Positions 1 to 10,140 are shown, counted from the first letter of the stretch. The stretch is 64,000 nt of DNA from Litoditis marina (GCA_964036275.1 OZ038435.1:16690270-16754269); one strand, 5' to 3'. The notes: a model not told the origin generated them from the letters alone. Numbers and translations: made by a program.

Positions 1-381
1 CTTCCGTCGATCCTCTAGGAACGAAGACACGGCTTTCATTCGCGGAATTTCGCTGCAGAGCCATGAGGGGAGTTCTGAATCAGGGCTTCATTCGACAGTA
101 CGCACAGTAATTTACAACCTCCAGCTAGTTAGAGCTTCCTTATCTGGGCAATAAAAAGCATTTTACAGCTGTGGACTCTACTTCACGATACAACTATGTT
201 AAGGACAAATCGCGAAAAGAAGCTTTATTTTTTTCACAAAATCCAGATTAAATGAAAGAAACATGAGAGACGACCCCACCTTATCAAATGCGAGGGCAGT
301 TCGATATCGCTTCCGGATTCTTCCATCTCGTCGTCCGTAGACTCTTCCGAATGGGATCTTCTCTCAGGACTCAGAGATGCA

Positions 382-1629
382 CTGAAAAAACAGCAGAACT
401 GAACATAAAACGTCCAAAAATGAAAACAAAGGACGTTTAAATCCTATCATCGTGTTATAAGGCGTATTTAGAAAGCTCGATCGGGACAAATAAAACCTAA
501 CCTTTGAACGGCGCGGTAATTTCTTCCATTGTTGTGAGCAGCATAGGAACTTCTAGCTCACAGTTAAGACACTGGTAGAACGGTAGTAACAGTTAAACTG
601 TGGTGATATGACCGTAAACGTCCCGCGATTCAGTGGTAAACTTGTGGTAACGTTGAATCACGATTACTACCAGTAAATCGGTGATGTATCTCAAGTAACC
701 TCAGAAATGAACTAGATATCTAATACCACACGTGATACCTATACTAGATACGGATGTCTGCGAGACTGCTCTGCCGGCTTCTGGCTGTTTTCGGTTTAAT
801 TACCCAAGTTTGAGGTACTTTTCACCTCTGAAGCGAACTTAGTATTTAGTACGTAAGGACTAGATACTAGAGGGTCCATGAAAAGATAATTGAATTTTGT
901 TTTATAAAAAAAATAATTGTGTTTTATTTTCGATTGTTCGAAATAATTTTACTGCTGTTTTACTGCAGTTGAACTACAACTTTACTGGCGTTTTACTGCA
1001 GTAGCGACACCGTACTACTACCGTTTCACGACTAGTGATACTGCAGTAACACTACCAGTGAAACGGCAGTAGTACGGTGTCGCTACTGTAGTAGAACGCC
1101 TGTTTTATCTTTACAGTGAGATGCGTTACCGAACCGACGCTTGCATCCCTTGCCACCATCCCCTGCCGTCATTGTTCTCTTGATAAGACTGGCCGCAGAT
1201 TCATTTTCCCAGCGGTTCTTCATTTCTGCGATAACTCTCTTGCGATGATCGTCCGCAACAGCCGACAGGACGGAAATCCTGGAGTATTATAATCGTTGCA
1301 AAATAAATAATCGTTGTTTTACACACCAAGCAAAGAACAAAAAAGTTAGTTGGTCGAGCAACTCTGTACCCGGGTGGGTTCTAGAATGCGAAGCTGTATA
1401 CATTGTTTCTCGTTATGTTATACTCTTTTTCTTCTAAAGGAAACCAGTAGTTTTCCTCAGAGGAAATCTCAAACATGGTTTCTCTCCCGTTTCATGCGTG
1501 GTTAGCCAAAATACTCCCATATGTCAAGCAAATTCATACTGAACATAACTACGGATAAGAATAATACTAATGATCACAAAGCATTAATCTTAAAATCGAT
1601 GGTGTAAAGTTAAAAACTAAGAAAAGTAC
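382..1629 (-). other. Large intron of the SWIM-type gene
   Basis: Lies between exons 1630-1710 (donor GTACTT) and 280-381 (acceptor TTTTTTCAG). It contains the hairpin at 996-1091 and, around 540-1000, AT-rich sequence with many short GTAA/TTAC-type words. A short open stretch near 483-590 on the minus strand ends at a GTTAGG donor, but its open frame does not match the phase of the next exon, so it was not added to the gene model. Confidence 0.5.
996..1091. repeat. Inverted repeat (33 bp arms, 30 bp loop)
   Basis: Left arm 996-1028 and right arm 1059-1091 are reverse complements with two mismatches over 33 bp. The loop again contains CTGCAGTAA, also found in the flanks. It looks like the core of a foldback or MITE-type element inside an intron. 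No clear target duplication was found. Confidence 0.75.
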
Positions 1630-2590
1630 CTGTGGATGCAGATGTATCTGGACTTCTGAGAGCATGCAACACAATTCACAGAGTCCGTTGTGACTGCGAC
1701 ATATCGACCTCTGAAACATTAATTTGCTTTGAATGAGACATTTAGTGCATTATGAACCTCTTACTTAAGGCAATATTTTAGTGTCCACAGAAAAATTAGT
1801 GAAAATCATGTGTTTTATAAGTAAACCAAGGTTAAAAAGAGGTGTAGAACTATGTTTTCCCCCATACTATTACTCGAAAATACCGATTGTAACGAAAATG
1901 TGTGGCTCAATAGAGCATCCAACAGAGTCGCGTTACGTGTAGTAAACGTGTAGTGAACACTGTTATTGAGAAAAACAAGTCGAATAACAGCAAAATATTG
2001 TAAAATGCCAAATTCATTTGTTATAACACCTTTGAAAAACACTTACGAGGAGGGGTGTCGATTGTCGGTTGGGAAGACGAAATAGCCCTCGTCTTCAACG
2101 GAAGCTCTCCTTAGCTTTCCCAAACGCTCCAGAAGATCATCGAGATCCGTACCGAGCGCTGTAAATGATAAAAATTAGCGTATTGGTCCGATGCACGATA
2201 AATATAGCGTGTTTGATCCGCGAAAATACCGAGTTTTTCTGTGAAAAAAAAACACATAAGGCGCTATTTCAGTCTTCACAAGCTAAAAATTTGAATGAAA
2301 TCGGAGTCAAGAGACAGCTCCATATAAGACGGTTCCAACTAAATTTTTTCAAAATTCAAAGTAATTCACGGAATTCTGTGAATCTGAGAACGGGAAATTT
2401 TTCTCGCGCCTTACGGTCGAAATGACACAATTTTAGTTTTCTTGTCAACGCGATGTTGGCATTTGACAGTGAGATTCAGATTCTTTTGGCAAATGCTAAG
2501 TGAACGGAGTTCGCTTGTCACTTGTCACCCAAAGGGATCATCTTTACCATTTGCCATTTGCACTGATTCATTTTGACACGTGCCAAACCG

Positions 2591-2658
2591 TTGAGAGGAT
2601 TCGAACCCTTGGCCGTTGGGCCAAAAGCAAGAGCACTACCATTACACTAAGGGAGCAC
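2591..2658 (-). other. tRNA-like sequence (degenerate)
   Basis: Reverse complement shows a D-arm-like AGTGTAATGGTAGTG, an anticodon-loop-like CTTTTGG and a T-loop-like GGGTTCGAATCC. The acceptor and T stems do not pair well, so it is not called a functional tRNA. It is the mirror partner of 3013-3085. Confidence 0.45.
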
Positions 2659-3012
2659 CTGCAGTTGAAAGGAAAGGACCGCGCTATAAACAACAACGCC
2701 GCAATTGATTCTATTAATGTTGTCACACATGAGTGTATTAAAAGGGATGAGTTTATAAAAAAAAAACAATTTTCATAAATAATAAACGTGAAATTTAATT
2801 AAACGTTCACATGAAAAAACATTTCAGCTAGTTAAAAGCCAGTAGCAACTTTTTGCTTAACATCGCAGGTTTAAGTGTTTACGATATTCCCTTTTCCGCT
2901 TCTCTTTTTTTTCTTCCAAAGATTCGCACCCATAATTCGATAATCTATCCTCATCCCGTTATGAATATGCCCGCCCCCGGTGTGTGTGTACGAACTGTTC
3001 GCGCTCTTGAAC

Positions 3013-3085
3013 GTAGCCGGCTTAGTATAGTGGCAAGCGTCTCGCTTTTGGTGTGGCGGGGTCAGGTTCGATTCCCGCATGAGGC
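3013..3085 (+). other. tRNA-like sequence (degenerate)
   Basis: Shows TTAGTATAGTGG (D-arm and A-box-like), the same CGCTTTTGG loop as the partner at 2591-2658, and GGTTCGATTCC (T-loop and B-box-like). Acceptor ends do not pair convincingly. Most likely a tRNA-derived repeat component of the foldback element. Confidence 0.45.
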
Positions 3086-5835
3086 AAAACCTTGTTGACA
3101 CGTGTCAAGAAAGAGGATCGTTCCTGGCAATTGTCAGTGTTGAGCAGTGATAATATCACTTGCCAAGTGTTGAGCAGTGATAGTATCACTTGGCAGACGT
3201 CAATATCTATGTTGGCGCTTGTCATTTGGGTTGGCTCTAATATTTCCCAGATACATCAGCAACTTTGACAAGATAATGGTTTACTTGCCACACCCACTCC
3301 GTTGACAACATTTTGGTTAAAAAACGAGAATTTGAGAAAAATTTAGTTGGACCCGTCTTATATGAAAGCTACCTTTCAAAACAAAGAGCGGAATTTGGTA
3401 TCCGGTTCCCGGGAGAGGTGGCAGGAAAGTAGAGCCAAGACCGTGGAAAGTGAGAGTAGTCTTTTTCTCTTGACGAGACATGGATGACCATTGGTGAGAT
3501 GAGTAGGATGCGTGGCCGAACGTGTTGGCGACTCTCACGGTCCCATTCCCAGCGTTGAATACAGCTTGGAACAGAGACATCATCTCATCTGAAAGACACG
3601 AAAATCCGCAAAATTGCCACTATATGTTACTTAATAGGATTCAATAAGCAGTATAGTTCAGGACAGTATCAGAAACGCCGCTAACTAGTCGCAATCCGAT
3701 AAAAAAAAGTGTCACCACGCAGTCACGTCAAGAATTGAGAGCTGAAAAGGAGAAGAAACCTCAAACTTCAACCCTACAAATAGACCATATTGACGAGACA
3801 CCCACCTGAATGTTGTTGTATGATCGACTCCATTACGTCTTCTATTGGCATGCGTGTTGTTATTCGCATTTTTAATACCGAGTTGTAGCTCTCCGACACG
3901 TTTGTAGAACAAAAACGTTGTAGTAGGCCTGCCTCCAACTTCTTTCCGAGAGAGTGATGCTCGAATAAAGTTCCAGCATTTTTCTGAACCCTGCAACAAT
4001 AAAACAATAATGATGCAACAATAGTTAACGGTTCTCGCACACACACACAGAAACTTAATTTTTTTGTTCATTAACGGAAGCAAAAAACAAACTCAAGTGG
4101 TTCTACTGGTACTACACACATTCAAGTGTAGCCTGGTTGAAGAAATCACGAAGAATCTATTTAGAATGCACAATCTCCGCATTTTGTCATTTTCGGCCAT
4201 ACGCCAGCAAGGTTGTCCGAATAGTCACAAAAATTCGGAAAACGGACTACTTTTCGGTCGAAAAGTTGAAAATCGGTCTACCTTTGAAGGAAAACCCTAA
4301 ATTTTCACGTGGTTACATCTTAAAACGGATTACTTTTTGTCGCTTAGTCAGACCTGACCTTTGGTGTATGTTTTCGGCTGTAGCTTACCATTGCATCGTC
4401 TCTCCTCTGAGTTTTGACAGCGTCCGAGGTAACTTCGCGTCGAAAGATTCACGAGTCATAGCTCCTAGAAGACCAGTCCGCCATGTTGCCTCCCCGTTTA
4501 CCTGGAACACGAAGTGAAAAAACTCGAAAAGTAAAAAATATTGCAGCTGGTAGGAGTCAGAATCCTGATCGCCTCTTTTTTCGAAGAGTGCTCTGGTGTG
4601 AATGTGCTACGGAACAATGAATTATCATTAGCTCAAAAGTTCTAATTTGAAAAAAAATGGCTACAAATGGTGAGCATGATAAAATTCAATTTGAACCGAA
4701 TAGTACTTCGATTGACCGAACATACCTGTTCACTCGGAATGCCATCGAAAGCATGATTAGACAAAAGCTTGCCATCTTCTCTGTCCATTTCACCCAGTTC
4801 AAGATTAACACTGAAAGCGGTGAAAATCTCAAAATCCCCAAAAACGCATCAACAGAGGAGTAGAATAAAGCGAGGTACGACAGAAAAAATGCAATGGGCG
4901 TAAAAATCACAGAAATGGGAAGCCGTATTAGAGCACATGCAAGCTCTCTTCACAACACAATGTTAGCAGAATGTGTTCTTGTACTGTAAACTAGTATATA
5001 CACAATACAATATCACAAGTATAAAACCAAGGGAAGCGTGAACAAATAGAAAACACCAATGTGCGAGCACATGCAGGCTCCTGACAACAAGAAACGCAAG
5101 CAAAACAGGAAAAATTCAGAGAACCAACATCAATATAACAACAGGAGAGATCATCGGAGGTATCTTGGGCTTTGCGTGGTCCGATCAGGAAAGAAGCTTC
5201 TTCTGGACGTGCACTCGAGCATCGTTTGATACAGACGACAAATTCACTGAAACGAGACATGAAATTGACTCTGACTGATAGAAACCTTAGTTAGTTCTAT
5301 GATTTGTTCACTCAGATAAATCACGCATTTGCAGACTATTGCAAACAACTTAGTAGCCATTGACTAGTAAAGGCTGACTGTTCCACCTGTTCTGCTCCTT
5401 AATTCAAACCAAGGAACATCAACCAAGTTCCACAGATTAACTCACCTTCAAAGTGTGCATTCTTCATGTTGACGTGATACTGAAGACTTCTTCGTAGAAT
5501 ACAGCGCCTATCTGAGACAGTCTAATCTAAAAAAGAGCTTTACAGGTAGATAAACTATTAATTTTTCTGAAAATGCCAGTAGTACTTGTTCCTGCAGAAC
5601 AAACCAATGAGATATAGTGAGTGATGGAACACAAACCGTTTCTCAGGAAAACGTTGCTCATTCCTATGAACGTTGATATAAACATTATTGAGATGGAAGA
5701 TAACGGTGGAGAAACTGTTTATTGCCAATTTGGTTAATTTCTTGACACGTTTTTTCTGCTGAAAAAAATTGCCGATACCCCTGAATGAACCAAATCAGTT
5801 AATTCACATTGACAAAAGCACCAAAATAAACTCAC

Positions 5836-5959
5836 CGTTGCATTTTAGAGTCACAGTCGTGTCTCCTCCACACAAGACACCGATGGTTGAGCTCACGGAG
5901 CCCATTTGGTATACTTGTCCACTCCTAGACCGAATTGTCACATTGCCAGAGTTACATTC
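5836..5959 (-). pseudogene. Downstream half of the exon split by the LTR retrotransposon
   Basis: Runs from the target-site duplication (5955-5959) to a good donor, reverse complement of CTCAC at 5831-5835 (GTGAG). Residues include GNVTIRSRSGQVYQMGS and end in a Cys shortly before the donor. One nucleotide is left over, which the next exon (5446-5511) completes. The segment is rich in beta-forming residues and I do not recognise a named domain in it alone. Confidence 0.6.
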
Positions 5960-6203
5960 TGTTGTGTGGTAGACCTGTTATCTCGTTTAGCATTCCTGTT
6001 AACATGTCTGTACACATTAGCATAGTGCGCGTTCACGTGTCAAGTGACGTGTTCTACTTTGTTGTCTATTGTGTGCATTGTATCATCTGCTCGTCTATAA
6101 ACTGGTTCGTCTCTCGCTCGTCTCCTCTATTCTACAGGTATAACTTCTGTGTTGATATCTGTAGTGTTATTAGTGTTTATCCTAGTCATCTGAGGATACA
6201 ACA
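5960..6203 (+). repeat. 5' LTR
   Basis: 244 bp, TG...CA ends with short inverted termini TGTTGT/ACAACA. Its sequence is matched base for base by 8102-8345 except at 6129. A TATAAA-like word (TCTATAAACTGG) in the second half could serve as the element's core promoter. Confidence 0.93.
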
Positions 6204-6207
6204 TAAT

Positions 6208-6221
6208 TGGCGATCAGGATA
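6208..6221 (+). promoter_or_regulatory. Putative primer-binding site
   Basis: TGGCGATCAGGAT lies 4 bp after the 5' LTR. A TGG start is expected for a site pairing with the CCA 3' end of a tRNA. I could not assign the tRNA. Confidence 0.55.
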
Positions 6222-6471
6222 GAAACTCTAGTTAAGCAGTCTCGTGTTAATTTCTAGCAAGATAGTCTAGTATTCTTGGTTAGAAAACTTTTGAAGGGCA
6301 GTCTAGTGTCTCAAAAGTCTAGAGTGAACTTTTTTAGAGGATTTGTGTTGGTTTCATTGATTTGTGTGACAGTCCGGTGTCCAGAAAAGAGTGTTCGGTG
6401 GTCATTTACACTGAATTCTAAGGCTCTCTGCAAGTATTACCTGTCTGAGGTGAAATCATTGATTGAGCAGA

Positions 6472-8085
6472 ATGTCAGATAAAATGTATGAAACTCTTGT
6501 GCAATTTTTGCAAGGTCAACAGCAGCAAATGAGACAACAAGAAGAGAGATTGAAACTCCAGCAAGAGCAGATGAATATTCAGAGAGATCAGTTGAAGCTA
6601 CTTCAAGGTAGTATTGTGAATGCTCAAATTGATAGCAGTGGTACGAACATTGTCAGTCCGGTGACAAATGTAACAAGAATGATGACGGATTTGAACGCAA
6701 GGCTCACTACCTTTGTATTCGATCCAGAAAGTGGTCTGACATTTTCACATTGGTATGATCGATACGGTGAGGTGTTCAACATTGATGGTGCGCTGTTGGA
6801 TGACCAATCCAAAGTGAGACTACTTGTCGGAAAGTTGTCAAATGAGGTTTTTGATAGGTACAAAAGTCATATTTTGCCTAAAACCACTGCTGATCTGGTC
6901 TTTGATGACACAATTGAGATTCTCAAAGAGATGTTCGATGTCAAAACATCTGTCTTCACTGAGAGATACAACTGTCTGAAGTTGGAAAAGAAAGAGTCAG
7001 AAGACTACATGGAGTACACTGGCCGAGTGAATGAGCAGTGTGAAAGAGCAAAACTCCAAGAACTTGACAAAGGTGGGCTAAAGGCACTGTTCTGGATCTC
7101 TGGTTTGACAACAAACAGGGATAATGACCTGAAGACCAGATTGCTCATGTATCTGGATCGACAGTATGCAGAAAAGAAAGCAGTCACGTTGCGAGATCTG
7201 TACAAAGAGTGTGACACATGGTTGAACATCAAGCGAGAGGCGAAGATGGTTCAGAGTTCCCATCAAGTGTATGCGGTTGAGTCACAGCTTCAAGATCAAC
7301 GAGTTCAGCACAGACGTAACTTGTGCTGGAACTGCGGAAAAACTGGTCATTTGTCAAGGAATTGCCAGTCCAAGAAGTGGAACTGCCGAAAGTGCAAGCA
7401 GAGCGGTCACAAAGAAGAGTTCTGTGACAAGGTGGTCAAGTTCAACGCCAATTCGTCTGGAAGAGCTCGTGTAAACAACTCCGTCGTTGTAGAGGCTTCA
7501 GCGAAAAGCAGAAAGGTGAACGCAGTGAGACGTTACCTGCCTGTCGAGATCAAGGGTGTGAAAGTCGAGTTTCAACTTGATACTGGTTCTGACGTGACAT
7601 TGTTGAATGTACACGATTGGAAGAAGCTTGGTAAACCAAGGCTTGTGAAATGCGGAGTTGGAGTGGTAAATGCCAATGGAAAGCCTATGAGAGTGCTTGG
7701 CATACTCAACTGCGATTTCAAGATGAAAGGTGAATACGGTACTGGTTGTGCCTATGTTTCTCACGCAAGTAGTCTGGTTGGCTTGGATTGGTTAACTCAG
7801 AGTGACAACATGAAGTATTACCTCAAGATGATGACGGAACAATCTTTGTTCAACCCTGAAACCAAGAAGTGTCCTCAATTCGCTCATGTCTGGATGAATG
7901 ATTTGAAGGAGGAGAAGAGGGTGTCGTCTAAGGAGAACACTTCTAGTTTTGAGAGTGGTTCTGTGAGTCATGATTGTACTCAGTCTCGTGTCCCTGATGT
8001 CGAATCCAAGAAGTCGTCTGGTTGCCGAAGCTGTCAACAGCCGATTCTTGATATTTTAGTTAGTTCACATCACTCCGTAGTTTAG
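6472..8085 (+). CDS. Retrotransposon Gag-protease polyprotein
   Basis: The first ATG in frame is 6472; the open frame extends 9 bp further upstream but only through a TTG, so the ATG start (537 aa) is preferred. N-terminus: Gln-rich coiled-coil-like stretch (about residues 10-50). Middle: a Gag-type helical region with FDPESGLTFSHWYDRYGEVF. About residues 285-325: two CCHC zinc knuckles, CWNCGKTGHLSRNC and CRKCKQSGHKEEFC, which bind RNA in Gag nucleocapsids. About residues 370-440: retropepsin-like protease with LDTGSDVTLL holding the catalytic Asp and a downstream GLDWL. The C-terminal ~100 residues are Ser/Lys-rich and no polymerase follows. The layout is typical of Ty3-type elements of nematodes, but the family call rests on motifs only. 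The frame is intact, in line with a recent insertion. Confidence 0.88.
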   Translation: MSDKMYETLVQFLQGQQQQMRQQEERLKLQQEQMNIQRDQLKLLQGSIVNAQIDSSGTNIVSPVTNVTRMMTDLNARLTTFVFDPESGLTFSHWYDRYGEVFNIDGALLDDQSKVRLLVGKLSNEVFDRYKSHILPKTTADLVFDDTIEILKEMFDVKTSVFTERYNCLKLEKKESEDYMEYTGRVNEQCERAKLQELDKGGLKALFWISGLTTNRDNDLKTRLLMYLDRQYAEKKAVTLRDLYKECDTWLNIKREAKMVQSSHQVYAVESQLQDQRVQHRRNLCWNCGKTGHLSRNCQSKKWNCRKCKQSGHKEEFCDKVVKFNANSSGRARVNNSVVVEASAKSRKVNAVRRYLPVEIKGVKVEFQLDTGSDVTLLNVHDWKKLGKPRLVKCGVGVVNANGKPMRVLGILNCDFKMKGEYGTGCAYVSHASSLVGLDWLTQSDNMKYYLKMMTEQSLFNPETKKCPQFAHVWMNDLKEEKRVSSKENTSSFESGSVSHDCTQSRVPDVESKKSSGCRSCQQPILDILVSSHHSVV

Positions 8086-8089
8086 TTGT

Positions 8090-8101
8090 AAAAAAGGGAG
8101 G
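8090..8101 (+). promoter_or_regulatory. Polypurine tract
   Basis: AAAAAAGGGAGG directly abuts the 3' LTR. This is the expected priming site for plus-strand DNA synthesis and fixes the element's orientation as plus. Confidence 0.8.
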
Positions 8102-8345
8102 TGTTGTGTGGTAGACCTGTTATCTCGTTTAGCATTCCTGTTAACATGTCTGTACACATTAGCATAGTGCGCGTTCACGTGTCAAGTGACGTGTTCTACT
8201 TTGTTGTCTATTGTGTGCATTGTATCATCTGCTCGTCTATAAACTGGTTCGTCTCTCGCTCGTCTCCTCTGTTCTACAGGTATAACTTCTGTGTTGATAT
8301 CTGTAGTGTTATTAGTGTTTATCCTAGTCATCTGAGGATACAACA
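8102..8345 (+). repeat. 3' LTR
   Basis: 244 bp, one mismatch to the 5' LTR, followed by target duplication CATTC. The stop codon of the element's ORF (8083-8085) lies just before the polypurine tract. Confidence 0.93.
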
Positions 8346-8350
8346 CATTC

Positions 8351-8490
8351 AAATACAATTTTCCCGCCCTCCTTAGTAGGGAGAAGGTGGGAAGACTGTT
8401 TCCCGATGTAAACTTCTGGGTAGTCGCCAACCTGCCTTTTCACGCGAGCCTTCATTCTTCCTGGAAGCGCTTCTTCAATATGAACGTATT
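8351..8490 (-). pseudogene. Upstream half of the exon split by the LTR retrotransposon
   Basis: Read on the minus strand this half begins after an AG at 8491-8492 and runs open to the insertion site. With one copy of the CATTC target duplication kept and the element ignored, the reading frame passes unbroken into 5959-5836. Combined length is 264 nt (2 + 87 codons + 1), which matches the phases of the neighbouring exons. Residues include KARVKRQVGDYPEVYIGK. The acceptor (TTGAG) is weak, so the exon start is the least certain point. Confidence 0.6.
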
Positions 8491-8852
8491 CTCAACTGTG
8501 ATATACACCTCAGTTTCAAAGTTCATACATGAGTTTGATAAATGTAGATTAGCATTGCATTGAACAATTTGTCAACAACTCAACAGCAAATCAAACTTAA
8601 ATATGATGACTCATTTAGCTTTATTGCCTCGTTAAATATTCCAATTAAACACCAAACATTGCGAAAATTCACGTTCACTTTGCTTCTGAGTATCACGCAG
8701 AAAAAACAAACAAACACGGAGTTAGGCAACTACTACGACTGTATTAGGTTTGTTTTAAAACCACGACAGAATTGACGAACACTGAACTTACTGAATTCTT
8801 GTTGAGTCCTACTGACAAAACCCTGTCCACTGAGAAGACGCTTTCGGGACAT

Positions 8853-9657
8853 AGCCTTACCTGGAATCAATCTCATGAACAGTGAAACAGCAACAACTAT
8901 GTATAGAGAACAATCTTCGCGATATTCATGGTTATAATCATTGTTACAAATCACTTATTCCTGCTATTTTTTGCATTACAATTTCATATTCTCGAGTAAT
9001 AATAGCAAGTTTCCAATAGGAGCTGATCAGCTAACCAATCTGCTTTACAGAAATACATGAGACAGTAATATGGAAATTTTTTGAGAAATTGAACATACAA
9101 GTTTGAGAGCTTTTCCAAAATATGTGGAATGAATTTTTCTAACTTATTAAAACAGAAATTCGTCGCAGTCGTTGTACATTGCAAACCGATTAAATTGACA
9201 AAATTGTATACATTTGTTTATTCAAACCAATAATCTACCTAAAAACATTCAAAAAGGGCATAAAAAGTGCAAGGTGTATGAAGGTGTATGAATTCGAACA
9301 GCGTGTTGCGTGTTTGTATTATCGTAGTAGGGTAAGGTGTACGCCATACACCTCGCAAGAATTGAGCTATTTCTATTTAAATCCCAATTTTTTTTAAAAG
9401 TTGAATTTTTATTTAAAAAGTTTAATTGAAATGTAGAATATAGTAATTGTTGGTATGTGTGTATCAAGGTTCTCAAAAATTAGGCTGGGCAACGGTGATG
9501 TTTAAGAATTATCGCCACAGCCTTATATGCAATTCATGTTTGTATATTGGTCACTAGGACGTTAATTATGATATAATTAAAGTGAATGCTTCAAGAGAAT
9601 TTTTATGAGCTCATCAGTTTTTGTACGTTCTTTTCATGTATATTAACTAAAAGTTGT
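8853..9657. other. Intergenic stretch, nothing recognised
   Basis: AT-rich sequence between the start of the SWIM-type gene and the stop codon of the next minus-strand exon. Minus-strand open stretches here are short and have no splice support. It may hold the promoter of the left gene. Confidence 0.4.
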
Positions 9658-9902
9658 TCAACGTTCCAATTTCATGAATTTCAGACTCAATTTCCCCTGA
9701 GCGTACAGGCCTGCGTTACTCCCTAGAGAGACACTCGGAGCCAAGAAGGGAGAGAACATTATCTTCGCTGCCGGAAAATCTACTGCAAGGTGTGTTTTTG
9801 TGACTGGTGTGATCTGGTGAGAGGGGATCTGGCAAGGTGTGATCTGGTGAGAGGTGAGACTCATTCCAAGGATAACACCGGAATAACGATGACTCAGAGC
9901 TC
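9658..9902 (-). CDS. Last exon of an unrecognised gene, possibly BPI/LBP-like C-terminus
   Basis: On the minus strand a TTTCAG acceptor (ends at 9903) opens an exon that stays open for about 81 codons to a TGA at 9658-9660. Residues include FSPFLAPSVSLGSNAGLYAQ followed by alternating hydrophobic KLSLKF. That strand pattern reminds me of the C-terminus of BPI/LBP-type lipid-binding proteins, but this is weak. A 30 nt in-frame tandem duplication (9806-9854, word GGTGTGATCTGGTGAGAGG repeated) adds ten residues containing SHQITP. Upstream exons were not found; the 2.7 kb inverted-repeat element begins only 77 bp upstream and may have separated them. Confidence 0.45.
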
Positions 9903-9979
9903 CTGAAACAGAAAAGCCTTGATAATAATAACATTGATAACAACCACAGAGTATAGGTCACTTCTGCGCGTCTGCCCCA

Positions 9980-10140
9980 GTGGGACCTACTAATTACCGC
10001 ACCTACCGCACCGGGGAAAATACCGCACCGCGATTTGAAAATACCGCACCGTACCGCACCTCCGCAAATTTGCGTATTTTTTTCAAAAAATTTAAAATCT
10101 CCAATTTTGCAAACAAAATAGTTTCTAAGGCATAAATCCT
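9980..10140 (+). repeat. Left terminal inverted repeat
   Basis: Rich in ACCGCACC words. Matches the reverse complement of 12541-12689 nearly throughout, with small indels around the A/T runs. Confidence 0.8.

Larger units (their letters stand above)
2320..3365. repeat. Foldback element with tRNA-like sequence in each arm, inside an intron
   Basis: The outer arms 2320-2357 and 3328-3365 are imperfect inverted copies sharing CATATAAGACGG and CCAACTAAATTTTT. Moving inward, both sides carry words such as TTGTCAAC and TGACACGTG, and tRNA-like blocks at 2591-2658 (minus) and 3013-3085 (plus), symmetric about ~2840. A short tandem repeat (CTTGCCAAGTGTTGAGCAGTG type) lies at about 3130-3200. The whole element sits in the intron between exons 3373-3588 and 2047-2158, with its right arm only 7 bp from the donor. 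Confidence 0.6.
5960..8345 (+). mobile_element. Non-autonomous LTR retrotransposon (gag-protease only), inserted in a host exon
   Basis: Two 244 bp LTRs (5960-6203 and 8102-8345) begin TGTTGTG and end ACAACA and differ at one position (A at 6129 against G in the 3' copy). Direct repeats CATTC flank the element (5955-5959 and 8346-8350), the 5 bp target duplication usual for LTR retroelements. A likely primer-binding site follows the 5' LTR and a polypurine tract abuts the 3' LTR. The ~1.9 kb interior has one long ORF with Gag and aspartic protease features. There is no reverse transcriptase, RNase H or integrase, so it must rely on enzymes from elsewhere. Confidence 0.93.
1..8852 (-). pseudogene. 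Multi-exon gene with SWIM-type zinc finger and MULE-transposase-like segment, disrupted, 3' end off window
   Basis: Exons read on the minus strand, all phase-compatible: 8792-8852 (ATG at 8852), 8351-8490 joined to 5836-5959 (split by the LTR element), 5446-5511, 5129-5246, 4726-4810, 4389-4501, 3806-3990, 3373-3588, 2047-2158, 1630-1710, 280-381 and 1-74 (continues off window). Exon 5446-5511 holds a C-x4-C then H-x5-H arrangement like the DNA-binding zinc fingers at the N-terminus of many MULE-type proteins. Exon 3806-3990 has STNVSESYNSVLK, similar to the segment after the MULE catalytic core. Exons 2047-2158 and 1630-1710 give YFVF, then YVAV, then CVAC-x7-CIH, close to the SWIM pattern (C-x-C-x(n)-C-x-H). 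The next exon is acidic and Ser-rich. I see no DDE catalytic core in the space available, so it may be a domesticated or decayed transposase derivative. It is called a pseudogene because of the LTR insertion and an in-frame TGA at 5185-5187. Exon chaining is strong; the family is an inference. Confidence 0.6.

Noticed and set aside
483..590. An additional exon of the SWIM-type gene on the minus strand.
   Set aside because: The open frame ends with one leftover base while the next exon needs two; flanking exons already join in phase without it.
2591..2658. A functional tRNA gene.
   Set aside because: T-loop and D-arm words are present, but acceptor and T stems do not pair, and it is part of an inverted repeat.
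4137..4517. A 126-residue plus-strand ORF.
   Set aside because: It overlaps a well-supported minus-strand exon (4389-4501) in antisense and has no splice or family support.
6463..6471. A start nine bases upstream of the retrotransposon ATG.
   Set aside because: It would need a TTG start; the ATG at 6472 is the natural eukaryotic start.
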